Origin: Stentor roeselii
Lineage: Eukaryota > Ciliophora > Heterotrichea > Heterotrichida > Stentoridae
Direction: 5' to 3'
Assembly: GCA_006503475.1 (NCBI GenBank)
Contig: RSEH01000168.1
Span: forward strand, 44,037 to 108,036
Length of the DNA: 64,000 bases
Position numbers and translations under genes: made by a program. The notes beneath the pieces were generated by a model. That model worked only from the letters and a program-made list of their open reading frames with translations, was not told the DNA's origin and ran no database searches. Shown here piece by piece: positions 28,345 to 39,945 of this stretch; the stretch's first letter is position 1, and every line of letters begins with the position of its first letter.

Positions 28345-29703
28345 TCAATTGAATTCGATCATGATATAAGGAAGCACATAAGCTGATCTTGAAAAAAGAT
28401 AATAATTAATCGCATCTGCAGTCAGAATAGTGCAAGGATAGAAGTTTCTTAATAGCTCTTGTTGATCTGTGGTAGGTGTTGTCTTACAATTCCCAACCAA
28501 GCATTTGCACATCAATACTCTTCCAACATTTTTGTAGTATCCAGATATCGAAGCATTATCACAGGTGCGGATCCCGTATCCGAAATTCTCAAAATTACGA
28601 TCATCCGAGTTTTCCATGACTTCAATTCCAAACTGGCACCAAACTTCAAATTTATCAACAGAAGAAGCAAAATACAAGAATTTTTCAAAAAAATTCTTAG
28701 AATTTTGAGTCATATTAATTTTTTCCTCTTCATACCTTCTTTCTAATCCTCGATTATGTATTTTACTCACTTTCTTAATATTGCAAAAATATTCAGAGTA
28801 TCTGTAAGGTTCAAAGTCTTTTTTGAAATTTTCTGCAGCAAAAGAATAAAAATTTTTATATTCAGGTAAAGGGTCGTTTTGAAGACATTCAATGAGTTTA
28901 AATGAATTTTCTTCTATCATTGACACGCAGGACTTCTGAGGATGATCAGCTTTGAAGCAGTTAAGGCAAATACTTGAAGAGCATTGGCATTGAACGGGAG
29001 AAGTTTTTGAAGATAGAAAAAGAGAATTGCAATGAAAGCAGCTAATAAATGATTGTTTTTTTGTTCTTTTTTTAGGATTATTAAAGGATTCATTAGATAA
29101 TAGAATCTCTAAGTAACTGAAATTATATTTTGCTTCACATGACTGAACAGGGCATTTAAAAGTGTCACTTCTTTCAGAATTTTCTAGTAAACAGTCTTCA
29201 CAAAGCATGTGATTGCATTTTAGAAGCTTTATTGCAGGTTTACTGCCTGATGAACGGCATTGATTTCTTTGATTGCTGAAAAAACATCTGAAATTTTGGG
29301 GATTTTTAGTGTTGAGACTTATTTCTCTACTCATCTGTTCTTGTCGGCGATTAAATAGATTTGCGTCGAGTTTTTTCTTGTTTAACTGGTTTTCTAAGAG
29401 ACACCCTGGGCAAAATAACTCGAAATTTGGAGAGAATCTTTGATAAATTGATTCTAAATAGAAATTTATGCAACTCTTGCATATTAGGTGGCAGTCTAGA
29501 TTTTCAAAATCGTTTTTATTTTCAGATATGAAGGGGCTATTAAAGTAGTTCTGATGAGTAACACATTTGTATTCTACTGTGTATATGAACTCTATTTCGC
29601 AGTTGTGCAAAAGTAGTTCATGAAGAAGGTCTTGGGAAGACTTTGCAAATCCAGAGTTGATGCAGTATTCGAGCTGAGAGATAAGAAAGTCAATTTCAGA
29701 CAT
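28345..29703 (-). CDS. RBR-like zinc-finger (probable ubiquitin ligase) protein
   Basis: A 452-aa protein from the first ATG at 29703. Three Cys/His clusters are visible. The first, about residues 45-105, includes CHLICKSCINFYLE and FCPGC. The second, about 145-190, includes LLKCNHMLCEDCLLE and KCPVQSC, like a RING. The third, about 210-260, includes CFHCNSL, QCQCSSSICLNC and HPQKSC, like an IBR. This order suggests the RBR E3 class. The C-terminal 190 residues contain few Cys, and a clear RING2 with a catalytic Cys is not obvious, so ligase activity is uncertain. Confidence 0.7.
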   Translation of the reverse strand: MSEIDFLISQLEYCINSGFAKSSQDLLHELLLHNCEIEFIYTVEYKCVTHQNYFNSPFISENKNDFENLDCHLICKSCINFYLESIYQRFSPNFELFCPGCLLENQLNKKKLDANLFNRRQEQMSREISLNTKNPQNFRCFFSNQRNQCRSSGSKPAIKLLKCNHMLCEDCLLENSERSDTFKCPVQSCEAKYNFSYLEILLSNESFNNPKKRTKKQSFISCFHCNSLFLSSKTSPVQCQCSSSICLNCFKADHPQKSCVSMIEENSFKLIECLQNDPLPEYKNFYSFAAENFKKDFEPYRYSEYFCNIKKVSKIHNRGLERRYEEEKINMTQNSKNFFEKFLYFASSVDKFEVWCQFGIEVMENSDDRNFENFGYGIRTCDNASISGYYKNVGRVLMCKCLVGNCKTTPTTDQQELLRNFYPCTILTADAINYYLFSRSAYVLPYIMIEFN

Positions 29704-30298
29704 TATAGAATGTATTATGTGAATGATTATGGAATGAGGAAAACTAAAGTTTATCAAACTTGATTAAAATCTTCTGAGAATAATTATAAAAATATTGGAT
29801 AGAGCAGAAATTATCTAGGTTAAAATAGATATTTAGTTTTTCAGGAGTAATTTTTTTATTCATCAATATTTTATATTATTTAAAGATAATAGATAAGGTA
29901 AAATAGTTCTTCAATTTTCAGGATAATTGATTATACAATTATATTCATTTATTCTTAAGGTATTAAACTATTGAATCAGATCTTCCGAATAAATTTAATT
30001 GTTGAAATTAAAGTGGATAATATAGTGAAATTGAAATAGAAAAATTGGTACAATTTCTTTAATAAATGTAAAAAACAAGATAGCAAGTTGAAAATAATGT
30101 ATTAAGTTTACTATTTATATGAATTAATCAAAATATTAACATTTACTTTTAATAATCTGATTTTCTAAGATTTCATATATACAACAAATTTTTCATTGTT
30201 ATAGCAAATAGATATTATGTTTTAAGTTAAAATTTGTTTAAATTTTTGTATCTTAAATTTTAATAACTTTAAACTTTGTTTCAGTATCTTTATCATAA
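29704..30298. other. AT-rich divergent intergenic region
   Basis: The 595 bp of very AT-rich DNA lie between the RBR-like gene (-) and the next small gene (+). Promoters for both should lie here. It has long runs of A/T with no repeat or motif I can name. It marks the change from compact to sparse gene layout. Confidence 0.55.
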
Positions 30299-30808
30299 AT
30301 GGATCTTAGTGATATCGTAAAAGAAGCCCAACAGGTGTCCGACGACACAATAGAACAATTGTATGAGTTCAATCTAGAAATGGAATCAATTCATAGAGAT
30401 ATCCACGCATATCATATGAGAATTAATAATAAAAAAATTGAGGAAATTCTAAAAAAAAGCATTCCTTTGAATCGTGTGCAAATTTTCGAAAGTATTAGCT
30501 TAGAAATTGAATCGATCATCTCAAAATTGCATGAAAAAATGAAAACTGAGAGAGAAAAGTATTCTGAAGTTCAAAAAACTTTCTCACATCAAGAATTTGC
30601 TAATTTGGTTAAAGATATTCAGAAAGTCAGTATTTTGATCTCGAATGAAAAGGATGCTTCTTTGCTTTTTAATTGCATTTCTAAGGTGATTTGGAATCCT
30701 GAGCAAAAATCTGATGTGAAGATACTTAAGTGGAATAGGTACTCTTGCTTTGATTTGAAAGATATGAGTGAAGATAATGTTGTTGATTACATAAGTTCGA
30801 AGATTTAG
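30299..30808 (+). CDS. small helical protein, function unknown
   Basis: A 169-aa ORF, ATG to TAG. It is Glu/Lys/Ile-rich and predicted to be nearly all helix, with heptads at about residues 5-50 and 65-120. There are no Cys/His clusters, membrane segments or known motifs. Coding is supported by ORF length in very AT-rich surroundings and by an amphipathic pattern. It is isolated, with about 0.5 kb or more of non-coding DNA on each side. Confidence 0.6.
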   Translation: MDLSDIVKEAQQVSDDTIEQLYEFNLEMESIHRDIHAYHMRINNKKIEEILKKSIPLNRVQIFESISLEIESIISKLHEKMKTEREKYSEVQKTFSHQEFANLVKDIQKVSILISNEKDASLLFNCISKVIWNPEQKSDVKILKWNRYSCFDLKDMSEDNVVDYISSKI

Positions 30809-31593
30809 GTTAGGTGTATAAATTAGATTTTCTGGATTTTTTGCAATTTTAATTATTGATATTGTTTAGTAGGTAAGACTAGTTAAAATTATCATTTTTT
30901 ATTTAAAATAGGTAGAATTTACCTTGATCTACTTCAGCTATAAATATAAAAATCTCATTTAGTATTTAGGATTACTTAGTGGTTCACGCTCTATCACTTG
31001 AATTTTTCTAAAAATTCACAAATTATTCATTAGTCTTATGAGTTCATTTCTATTTTCAGATAAATTAGGAACTTGCTTTAGATAACTCATCGAGTTTTGT
31101 TATAATTTAGAAATATTCCAGTTTTTATCTAATTCAGCAAGTCTTAAATTAACATAAATAATTATTCAAATTTTAGTGAGTTTTTGATTAAAGGATACTG
31201 AAAAAAACAAGTTTTGGCCCTTAACTTCAAGTCTCTGTCTAATAATAAAACCTAATTTTGGCTTCGATTTTTAAGTCCTCAACAAATATCTTCCTTTAAG
31301 GTGACTTTAGGCTTTCTTCTTTGACTAAGCTTCAGGATGAGAGTGATTGAGTTTTAATTCTTAAGAGTTTTCTTTGAAAAAAATTATCTTTGAAAGATAT
31401 GACTTATTAAATTGTCCAGGTATACAGGATCATCATAATTTTTTTAATTTAGTAGATTTTTCAGAACACTTTTCTTGCTTATAAATTTTCTGCAACTTTT
31501 AAAAAAGTTTCGCTTCTACTGGTTCATAAAGAAAGCGATGCATTAGTATAACTCAACTCTTTTATATAAAAAATCTCGAAAAGATAAAAGAAA
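30809..31593. other. AT-rich region, no gene seen
   Basis: About 0.8 kb of non-coding DNA. I see no ORF, repeat or RNA gene that I can support. Confidence 0.55.
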
Positions 31594-32089
31594 ATGACTG
31601 AAAATACAGAAAATAACCTAAGATGAGCTAATCGACGTTCAACTTGCTGATATCAGAGAGCATCTTAAAAAAAGACTTTAACACCCTGGAGCTGAAGGCG
31701 TGTCTTAAAAGAGAAGAAATCGAAAAAGAATGAAAAAATCTAGAGTTTCTTAAGAAGTAGAAAAAGGAATTGGAAGAGCAAAGAGTTCTCAAACAATGAT
31801 AATCGAAGATATCAGGAATGTCAAAGAAGAAAAAGAATGACTTATGAAAGAAATTCAAGACAATAAATAAGCAATCGTTGAAAGAGAGAGGAAAGAAAAG
31901 TAAGAACCAATGAGATGAGGACTTATGAACAAACAACAGATGGAAAAACTCATCTTTGAGCATCAGATAAAATAAACGCTTTTGAAAAGACTAATGCGAG
32001 TCAAAGAGACTTATAAATTGCATCATTACCAAAAAAATAGCTGAAAAATAATTGAGGATCAATATAAAAGTCTAAAACACAGAGTATAA
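31594..32089 (+). pseudogene. decayed coiled-coil gene
   Basis: An ATG at 31594 opens a short frame that is soon closed, but coding-like sequence continues for about 490 nt across at least two frameshifts (near 31670 and 31798) and about ten in-frame stops. The pieces read as charged helix: for example LELKACLKREEIEKE, then IIEDIRNVKEEKE, then AIVERERKEK, then GLMNKQQMEKLIFEHQIK. Nearly all the interrupting TAA, TAG and TGA codons are one C-to-T or G-to-A change from CAA, CAG, CGA or TGG. This fits a gene under transition decay. The parent family is not recognisable. A 111-codon ORF on the opposite strand (31628-31963) is its shadow. Confidence 0.6.
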
Positions 32090-32418
32090 GGGAATAACAA
32101 TGGTCTATTAAGTGCAGGTTTTTAATGATTAAAGAAATATATTGTTTTGTATTAGATTCACATACCAACCTTCGAAAATGCCAATTATAAAATTCCTAAA
32201 TTTTTCTAATTCTTGAAAAAATAATCAAGAGTTTCTAAAAAAATTCTTCTTTAATCAGATGCATGATAAACCTCTTAATTTTTTACCCAGTGCTGAAATA
32301 AAATTACTTAAATTTTTTGAATTTAAAGTCAAATCATATAATTATATCTAAATCTATGGATATATTATTATTGTTTAAGATTTCTTTAGTTAGTTTAAAT
32401 TTTTAAAATTCCCTTATA
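32090..32418. other. AT-rich region upstream of the WD40 gene
   Basis: About 330 bp with no gene seen. It should hold the promoter of the WD40 gene that starts at 32419. No motif is recognised. Confidence 0.5.
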
Positions 32419-34191
32419 ATGAGTCATTTGGGACCACAATATTCTATAAGCACTATAGGCAAGGTAGTACCTGGAGATTCAGTGGGAAGCATGAATGATT
32501 CGAGTAGTTCTCAGCAAGCAAGATCATTAAAGCTTAGGGATTATCTTCTCTATTGCATAAAAAGAAAGATTTTTGAGATCAAAGCGATGCCATGTCTCGA
32601 ATTTCAGCATGGGGCAAAAGTCAATTCCATATCATTCTCTAAATGTGGAAGATTTATTGCTACTGGATCAGAAGATAAAGCTGTAAGAGTGTGGAACCTA
32701 ATTGATGATCGATTAGAATTTACTGGAAACCATTTAGGTAGTGTTTCTTCTGTTTGTTTCTCATCAGATGGGAATTTCATTACTTCAGGATCGAATGATA
32801 ATTCAGTAAAAGTGTGGAGTTTAAAAGAAAAACAAGAAATATTTACTGGATATCATTTAGGTAGTGTATCTTCTGTTTGTTTCTCATCAAATGGGAATTT
32901 CGTGGCTTCAGGATCGGATGACAAAAGAGTTAAAGTGTGGAATTTCAAAGAATATCGAGAATTATTTATTGGATACCATTCAAATACTGTTAATTCTGTT
33001 AGTTTCTCATCTGATGAAAATTTCGTGGCTTCAGGATCGAATGACAATACAGTAAAAGTATGGAATTTTAAAGAAAAACGAGAAGAACTTACCGTCAACC
33101 ATTCAGGCCGTGTTAATTCTGTTTGCTTCTCATCAAATGGGAATTTGATAGCTTCAGGATCAGATGACGAAACTTTAAAAGTTTGGAATTTTAAAGAAAA
33201 ACTAGAATTATTTACAGGAAATCATTCAAAGAGTGTTTCTTCTGTTTGCTTCTCATCTGACAGTAATTTCGTTGCTTCAGGATCCTATGACAATACAGTA
33301 AAAGTATGGAATTTAAAAGAAAAACAAGAAGTATTTACAGGAGAACATTCAAATACTGTTTCTTGTGTTTGTTTCTCTTTTGATGGCAATTTCGTTGCTT
33401 CAGGTTCCTATGAAAGTACAGTAAAAGTGTGGGATTTAAAAGAAAAACGAGAAGTTTTTACAGGAAATCATTCAGGTATTGTTTCTTCTGTTTGCTTCTC
33501 ATCTGATGGGAATTTCTTGGCTTCAGGATCTTATGACAAAATATTAAAAGTATGGAATTTAAATGAAAAACGAGATGAATTTACCGGAAACCATTCAGCT
33601 AGTGTTTCTTCTGTTTGCATCTCATGTGATGGTAATTTAGTGGCTTCAGGATCGAATGATAATACAGTAAAAGTCTGGAATTTAAAAGCAAAACGAGAAG
33701 AATTGAACATAAATCATTTAGGTATTGTTTTTTCTGTTTGTTTCTCATCAGATGGGAATTTCCTGGCTTCAGGATCTGCAGACAAAACAATAAAAGTGTG
33801 GAATATAAAAGAAAAACAAGAATTATTTACAGGAAACCATTCAGATGTTGTTTCTTCTGTTTGTTTCTCATCTGACGGCAATTATATTGCTTCAGGATCA
33901 AATGATAATACAATAAAAGTATGGAATTTAAAAGAAAAAAGAGAAGAATTTACAGGAAACCATTTAGACCGTGCTTCTTCTGTTTGTTTCTCATTTGATG
34001 GGAATTTCGTGGCTTCAGGATCGAATGACAAAACAGTTAAAGTATGGAATTTAAAAGAAAAACGAGAAGAATTTACAGGAAACCATTTAAATACTGTTAA
34101 TTCTGTTTGTTTTTTATCTGATGGGAATTTCGTTGCTTCTGGATCTGATGACACAACAGTAAAAGTATGGAATTTTAAAGAAAAACAGTAA
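32419..34191 (+). CDS. WD40-repeat protein, 5' part of a split WD40-channel gene
   Basis: A 590-aa ORF, ATG to TAA. About 60 unique N-terminal residues (Ser-rich) are followed by 13 WD40 repeats. Except for the first, the repeats are very similar and exactly 41 residues (123 nt) long, each close to VCFSSDGNFVASGSND-KTVKVWNLKEK. The ORF stops in the middle of a repeat, straight after VWNFKEK. The next repeat resumes at about 35500, on the far side of a 1.3-kb insertion, in the phase needed to continue the array. I therefore read it as the front of one larger gene. It could still make a soluble beta-propeller protein of about two propellers. Confidence 0.85.
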   Translation: MSHLGPQYSISTIGKVVPGDSVGSMNDSSSSQQARSLKLRDYLLYCIKRKIFEIKAMPCLEFQHGAKVNSISFSKCGRFIATGSEDKAVRVWNLIDDRLEFTGNHLGSVSSVCFSSDGNFITSGSNDNSVKVWSLKEKQEIFTGYHLGSVSSVCFSSNGNFVASGSDDKRVKVWNFKEYRELFIGYHSNTVNSVSFSSDENFVASGSNDNTVKVWNFKEKREELTVNHSGRVNSVCFSSNGNLIASGSDDETLKVWNFKEKLELFTGNHSKSVSSVCFSSDSNFVASGSYDNTVKVWNLKEKQEVFTGEHSNTVSCVCFSFDGNFVASGSYESTVKVWDLKEKREVFTGNHSGIVSSVCFSSDGNFLASGSYDKILKVWNLNEKRDEFTGNHSASVSSVCISCDGNLVASGSNDNTVKVWNLKAKREELNINHLGIVFSVCFSSDGNFLASGSADKTIKVWNIKEKQELFTGNHSDVVSSVCFSSDGNYIASGSNDNTIKVWNLKEKREEFTGNHLDRASSVCFSFDGNFVASGSNDKTVKVWNLKEKREEFTGNHLNTVNSVCFLSDGNFVASGSDDTTVKVWNFKEKQ

Positions 34192-35500
34192 TAGTAATCT
34201 ATCTCTACCCCGACATTTACGATTCCATATTTAAAAAAATATTGATAACATCATGGCGAGTAACTGTAAAGGGATATATAGAAAAATATATTAAAAGCAT
34301 GGCAACTCTTAAAAAATTTCAAATTCAATTGAAAGCGACTAAAACAACTAGGGATTAAAATGAACTTTCACAATTATCAAGTGATTACTCAAATTCATAA
34401 GAAAAGTTCATTTCTGGTGAGTTTTTTAAATTTTTGAAATTTCAAGTGTAAATTATAGAGTCAAATTATAATCCTAAGCTCAGATTCGAAGATAACTCAA
34501 CAAACTAGACTAAAAATCACTTTTAGAATTTAGCACCTCGACAAAGAAATTTTACCAAAAATAAGGTACCTGAGTCTATAACATTTTTCACGAGGTCATT
34601 GAGAGTTCCAAAAAATTTCTGAAAAAGAAGAAATCGACAAAGATATAACGATTAAAACTAAAAAAAAATCAAATCTTAGTAAATCAAAATAAATACAAAC
34701 CAGAAAAATATTTCTTATAATTATTAGATGAAAATAATTGAATTAGTTGAAATAAGAGCTAGAAAATTGAAGATGCATATACAAGACATAGACTAGCAGA
34801 TGGGTAAGCAGAATTACATTATTTTTAATAATATTTCGGCATCTTTTTAAAAATCAAACTAAAATATTCTATATAGTTGTTAGACTCATGTTTGGATAAG
34901 AGAAAATGTACAAGATATATGATAGAGATCAATTTGTCTCAATATGGAAATATAATTACACAGCTTTATTAACTGTTACTATGTAATGGTGAGTTTTAGA
35001 TATATAAGAATAGAAGATTTAGGCATAATAACTGGAAAACTTTACATATATTGTGAATAGTAACAGAATTATATGCTCTGACTGTACATTCCCAATTACT
35101 GGTTTAGGTATTAGATATGCTTGCCAATCATTAGATGATATGGATACTGTATTGATTCCATGTATCGGAAAAGCAAAAAGAATATAAGGCTTTTGGAATG
35201 GTCATTGAAAAATTAGATTAACTAGTTAATTATTTCTAAAAATCAATAATATACTTGAATAATTTTTACAGATTTAAATAATTTATCTGAAATATTTATG
35301 CTCGTTGTAATATTTCCTCTGTCCCTGTTTCATCTGATATTTTAAAATATTATAGTTTTTTTAAGTAATATAAACATTTGTATCTCATTAATATAGGAAT
35401 CCTGTATCCCCGGTTTTAACTTCAATAATTCTAAGGGGACTGTGCTAGGCAATCATTATGAATTCATTTTTATAGGGTAACCTTATATGTACCGAAAAAC
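34187..35500. other. 1.3-kb insertion splitting a WD40 array, flanked by GAAAAAC
   Basis: The array stops at GAAAAAC (34180-34186) and resumes at a second GAAAAAC (35494-35500). Joining the two copies restores both frame and 41-residue spacing. The insert (1314 bp including one copy) has no long ORF. Short coding-like pieces exist (for example near 35050-35190), and I see no clear terminal inverted repeats. The 7-bp direct repeat could be a target-site duplication. However, GAAAAAC also occurs in most WD40 units here, so unequal recombination remains possible. A retained internal eliminated sequence is another option; TA-bounded excision would not restore frame. Confidence 0.65.
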
Positions 35501-38500
35501 GGGAAGATTTTACTGGAAAGCATTTAGGTCGTGTTTCTTCTGTTTGTTTCTCATCTGATGGGAATTTCGTATGTTCAGGATCCTTTGACAATTCAGTAAA
35601 AGTTTGGGATTTAAAAGAAAAACGAGAAGTATTTACTGGGAACCATTCAGGTCGTGTTTCTTCTGTTTGTTTCTCATCTGATGGGAATTTCTTAACTTCA
35701 GGATCCTTTGACAATACATTAAAAGTATGGAATCTAAAAGAAAAACGAGAAGAATTTTCAGGAAACCATTTAAATGCCGTTTCTTCTGTTTGTTTCTCAT
35801 CTGATGGAAATTTCGTGGTTTCAGGATCGAATGACAATACAGTAAAAGTCTGGAATTTTAAAGAAAAACTAGAAAAATTTACAGGAAACCATTTAAATAC
35901 TGTGTATTCTGTTTGTTTCTCATCTGATGGGAACTTCTTGGCTTCAGGATCGAATGATAAAACAGTAAAAGTGTGGAATTTAAAAGAAAATCGAGAAATA
36001 TTAACAGGAAACCATTTAGGAGGTGTTTATTCTGTTTGTTTCTCATCTGATGGTAATTTCGTTGCTTCAGGATCAGATGACACAGCCTTAAAAGTCTGGA
36101 ATTTAAAAGAAAAACGAGAAGAATTTACAGAATACCATTCAAATACTGTAAATTCTGTTTGTTTCTCATCTGATGGGAATTTCGTTGCTTCAGGATCCTA
36201 TGACAATACTGCAAAAGTGTGGAATTTAAAAGAAAAACGAAAAGAATTCACCATAAACCATTCAGGTTGTGTTTCTTCTGTTTGTTTCTCATCTGAAGGC
36301 AATTACATTGCTTCAGGATCTTATGATAATACAGTAAAAGTCTGGAGTTTAAAAGAAAAAGAAGAAAAATTTACTGGAAACCATTCAGGTGGTGTTAATT
36401 TTGTTTGTTTCTCATTTGATGGAAAATTTCTAGCTTCAGGATCGAATGATAAAACGGTTAAAGTTTGGAATTTCAAAGAAAAAATAGAAGAATTTACAGG
36501 AGAGCATTTAGGTTGTGTTTCTTTTGTTTGTTTCTCATCAAATGGGCATTTCGTTGCTTCAGGATCTTATGATAATACAGTAAAAGTATGGAATTTTAAA
36601 GAAAAACGAGAAGAATTTACAGGAAAGCATTTAGATTGTGTTTCTTCTGTTTGTTTCTCATCTGATGGGAATTTCGTGGCTTCTGGGTCTGCAGATAAAA
36701 CACTTAAAGTTTGGAATTTAAAAGAAAAACGGGTAGAATTTATAGGTAACCATTCTGGAGGTATTTATTCTGTTTGCTTCTCGTCTGATGGCAATTTCGT
36801 AGCTTTAGGATCTAGTGATAACAAGATTTCGATTTGGGATATCACAATGAAGGAGAAAGTATATGATGGTAGTTGCTCAGACCCTTTAAGATATTTTGAG
36901 AGATTTAAAGCGATACAAGAAAATAACTTTTCCATCTGTTTTTCTTCAAATTTAGGTCTACTAGCATTAGGAAATTTGTTGAAAAATTCGATAAGAATTT
37001 CAAAACTTACAAATATTAATTTCTTTTGTGATTTTGAAGCCTACCCTGAATCTACTAGTTTCTCAAATGATGAAAAATTAATTGCATTTGGGTTATCCAA
37101 ACAAAATATAATACTATTTAATATTCAAGAAAATAAAGAATATCAACATATTCAATATCAAAACCAGGTAAAATCAACTTGTTTCAGTAATTTAGGAAGA
37201 TATTTAGCTTCAGGTTCAGATGATTCAATAATTACACTATGGAAACTTGAAGATATTATAGAAGATTACCAACTAAAGGGACATAAATCTGCAGTTCTAT
37301 CTCTGTGCTTTTCAATTGATGATGAACTACTAGCTTCTGGTTCATTTGATGGCAGTATAAAATTATGGAGTGTAAAAGAAAGAATAGAAAAATTTCAGTT
37401 CAACGAGCACATCAATTGCGTAAATTCTATTCATTTTTCAACTAATCGACATTTTTTTGCTTCAGGATCATCTGACAGCACAGTGATAGTCTGGAGCATC
37501 GAAGGTCAATCTTGTTTTGTAAAGTTCAAAGATCATTCTAAAGAAATCACTTCAGTATCAATATCTAAAGATGGAACTCTATTGATCTCAGGCTCTTCAG
37601 ATAAAACTTTCAAAGTTTGGGATATTTATCGAAAAAAACTTCTTTATAGTAAAGAGTATTCGAGCCAGGTTAAATGTGTTTGTTTTTCAAGGATAGATCA
37701 AGTCTTTGCTGTTGGACTTAGTGAAGGAGTTATCAAGATTTGGAAAACGACAGAAATTTATAAAAATAAAGAAAAAAATGATTTAATTGAAGAAGTGCAA
37801 AAGGTTTTTAATGCTGATGAAGATATTTCAGGAACAAATTCTGGAAATGAACAAATAAACTTTGATTTCACAGAGATAGAGTCATTGTTGTTTCATGAGC
37901 AATTAAAAGAAAATAGATCAGAAGTTTTATCTAATCATCAACAAATACAAAATAAAAATGGGAATTATCAAATTGTTCACAGTATTTTTGGTTTCGAAAT
38001 TTATGACTTAAACGAAAAACAGCAATATTTTAAAATCCAAAAATATGATGATCTAGAGCTCACACTGCTTATCAATTCAGCAAGTGTTACATTTACCTTA
38101 GATAAACCTCCAGTTCTGAATAAAATATATAGAGATTTACTAACATATCAACTAATAAACAATTCTATTATAGATATTGATTCAAAAGTTATTCCTTCTG
38201 ATGGTCTGATGTTAAGACCATATTCAGTTAGAGATCAATTTCACTATGAAGTAGGTTCATATAATTTTGCTTTAAAAGCAGTAAAATTTAATAACTATTC
38301 AAAACTTTTACAAAAACATTGCAATATTTTGATTTCTGAGTACAAATATACTATAGTGCACTTTATTTGCTTTCATGGTGATTCTATATCACTGAAAAAT
38401 TTGCTTATTAATGAAAGTGAAGAAAAAGTACTAATAATGGCTGATGTATTTGGAAAATCTCCTATATACTATGCAATTATCAATAAACAGTTAGATTGCT

Positions 38501-39945
38501 TTGAAATTGTATTATCGTATTTAATTAATAATGATGAGAAAGATATATACAAGCTAATAAGCAGTTTACACTCAACAAGAAATGACTTTTTATTGATCAT
38601 CGAAAGTTCATCTGTAAATATTCCAGGATATTTATCTAAAATAGTTTTGGAGGCAAAAAATAAATTACAAGTACCTATGTCAGCATATCTCCTCCCTATT
38701 TATTTAACCAAGCAAACATTAAATCCCAGATTCGAAGAATTTGAAGAAAGATACAAAGAAAATGAAAATAAGAAAATGATTAGTTGCATCCTTAAGTATA
38801 CTGCAATCACGTTACCAATTCAACCTTATTCAGAACAAAATATAGAAGCATTACAAGTTTTATTAAATTGTTCAAATAAGAAAATCTATAACGATCCCCT
38901 AATACAGTACTTCATAAATTATAATTGGAAATCAGTCTATAACTGGGCTGCCATGTTTTCGAAATTAATATGGATTCATATAGTGTTTTATGGCTTAACT
39001 TTTATTGATAATACCTCAATATATTATATGATCCCATTCTGGGCAACCTATTGTTTAATATTTATTTGTGAAATTTTACAGATCAGATCTTACAAAATTA
39101 AATATTTTTACAATTCTTGGAAAAACAAAGTTGATGTAATACTTTTAATTTTGACCCCTATTTAGAGTACTTTTAGAGTTTTGAAAATAGACTTATTATA
39201 CACCGATTTAATTCTAGCTTCACTCTTAATGATCAAAGGAATAGCTAAATTTAAAATATTCGATGGAACCAGACACTACATTCATTTAATCCAGCAGTCA
39301 TTATATAACATACAATATTTTTTGTACATATTCATTTACTCTACCCTCTTTTTCTCATTACTTTTTTATATCATTCTCTTAAATGATAAAGAAAGCGATT
39401 CAAACTACTTCGAAGTGCTTAAAAAATCATGGGCTCTTAGTGTTGGAGGAGATACTGGAATAGAAAGTCAACATGGAATCATCTTCTTAATCGTTTTTTT
39501 TTCGACTATTTTTAATTTGATTCTCATGTTGAATATGCTTATTTCAATACTTGGAGATAGCTATGATCAATTTTCTGTAGATAAAAATATGATTGATTAT
39601 AGAGAACGAATTTCTCTTGCACTTGAAGTTCAAATTACTCTTTCATGGAAAAAAAAATTGAATGATTGGTATTTTGTTCACTTTCTTGAAAATCAATTTG
39701 ATAATGGTGAAGAAAATGAAGATTGGCAAGGGAGATTAATGTTTGCAGAGCAAAGACAAGAGAAAAGAATTGAGGATATTGGGATTAAGATTGATCAGGT
39801 CAATAAAAAGATGAATGAAAAAATTCATGAAAACACGAAAAAAATTGATGAGAATAGTAAAAAAATTGAAAAATTTGATGAAAGATTTGATGAGATAAAT
39901 TCCCAGCTTTCTAAGTTACTAGAAATCATGAACTCAAAAAAATAA
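35476..39945 (+). pseudogene. WD40-ankyrin-TRP-like channel, 5'-truncated and interrupted by TAG
   Basis: The frame is open from just after a TAG at 35473, with no ATG before the repeats. It holds 11 near-identical 41-residue WD40 units (to about 36840), then about seven diverged WD40 units (to about 37770), a linker, ankyrin-like repeats (about 38330-38540) and membrane helices from about 38940. A TAG at 39163-39165, immediately after VDVILLILTPI, stops the frame. The same frame then continues to 39945 with further helices, a pore-like loop (WALSVGGDTG), a last helix ending NMLISILGDSYDQF, and a coiled-coil tail. That layout is TRP-like. No 15- or 16-nt GT-AG intron can remove the TAG. It is likely a pseudogene with the 5' part at 32419. 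Confidence 0.75.

Noticed and set aside
31628-31963. A 111-codon minus-strand ORF rich in Phe and Ser
   Set aside because: It is the complement of the Lys/Glu-rich coiled-coil relic on the + strand; purine-rich coding DNA leaves such open antisense frames.
34187-35500. Insertion as a TA-bounded internal eliminated sequence
   Set aside because: Joining at TA pairs near the ends leaves extra bases and shifts the WD40 frame; joining at GAAAAAC restores it. The broader idea of a retained eliminated sequence stays open.
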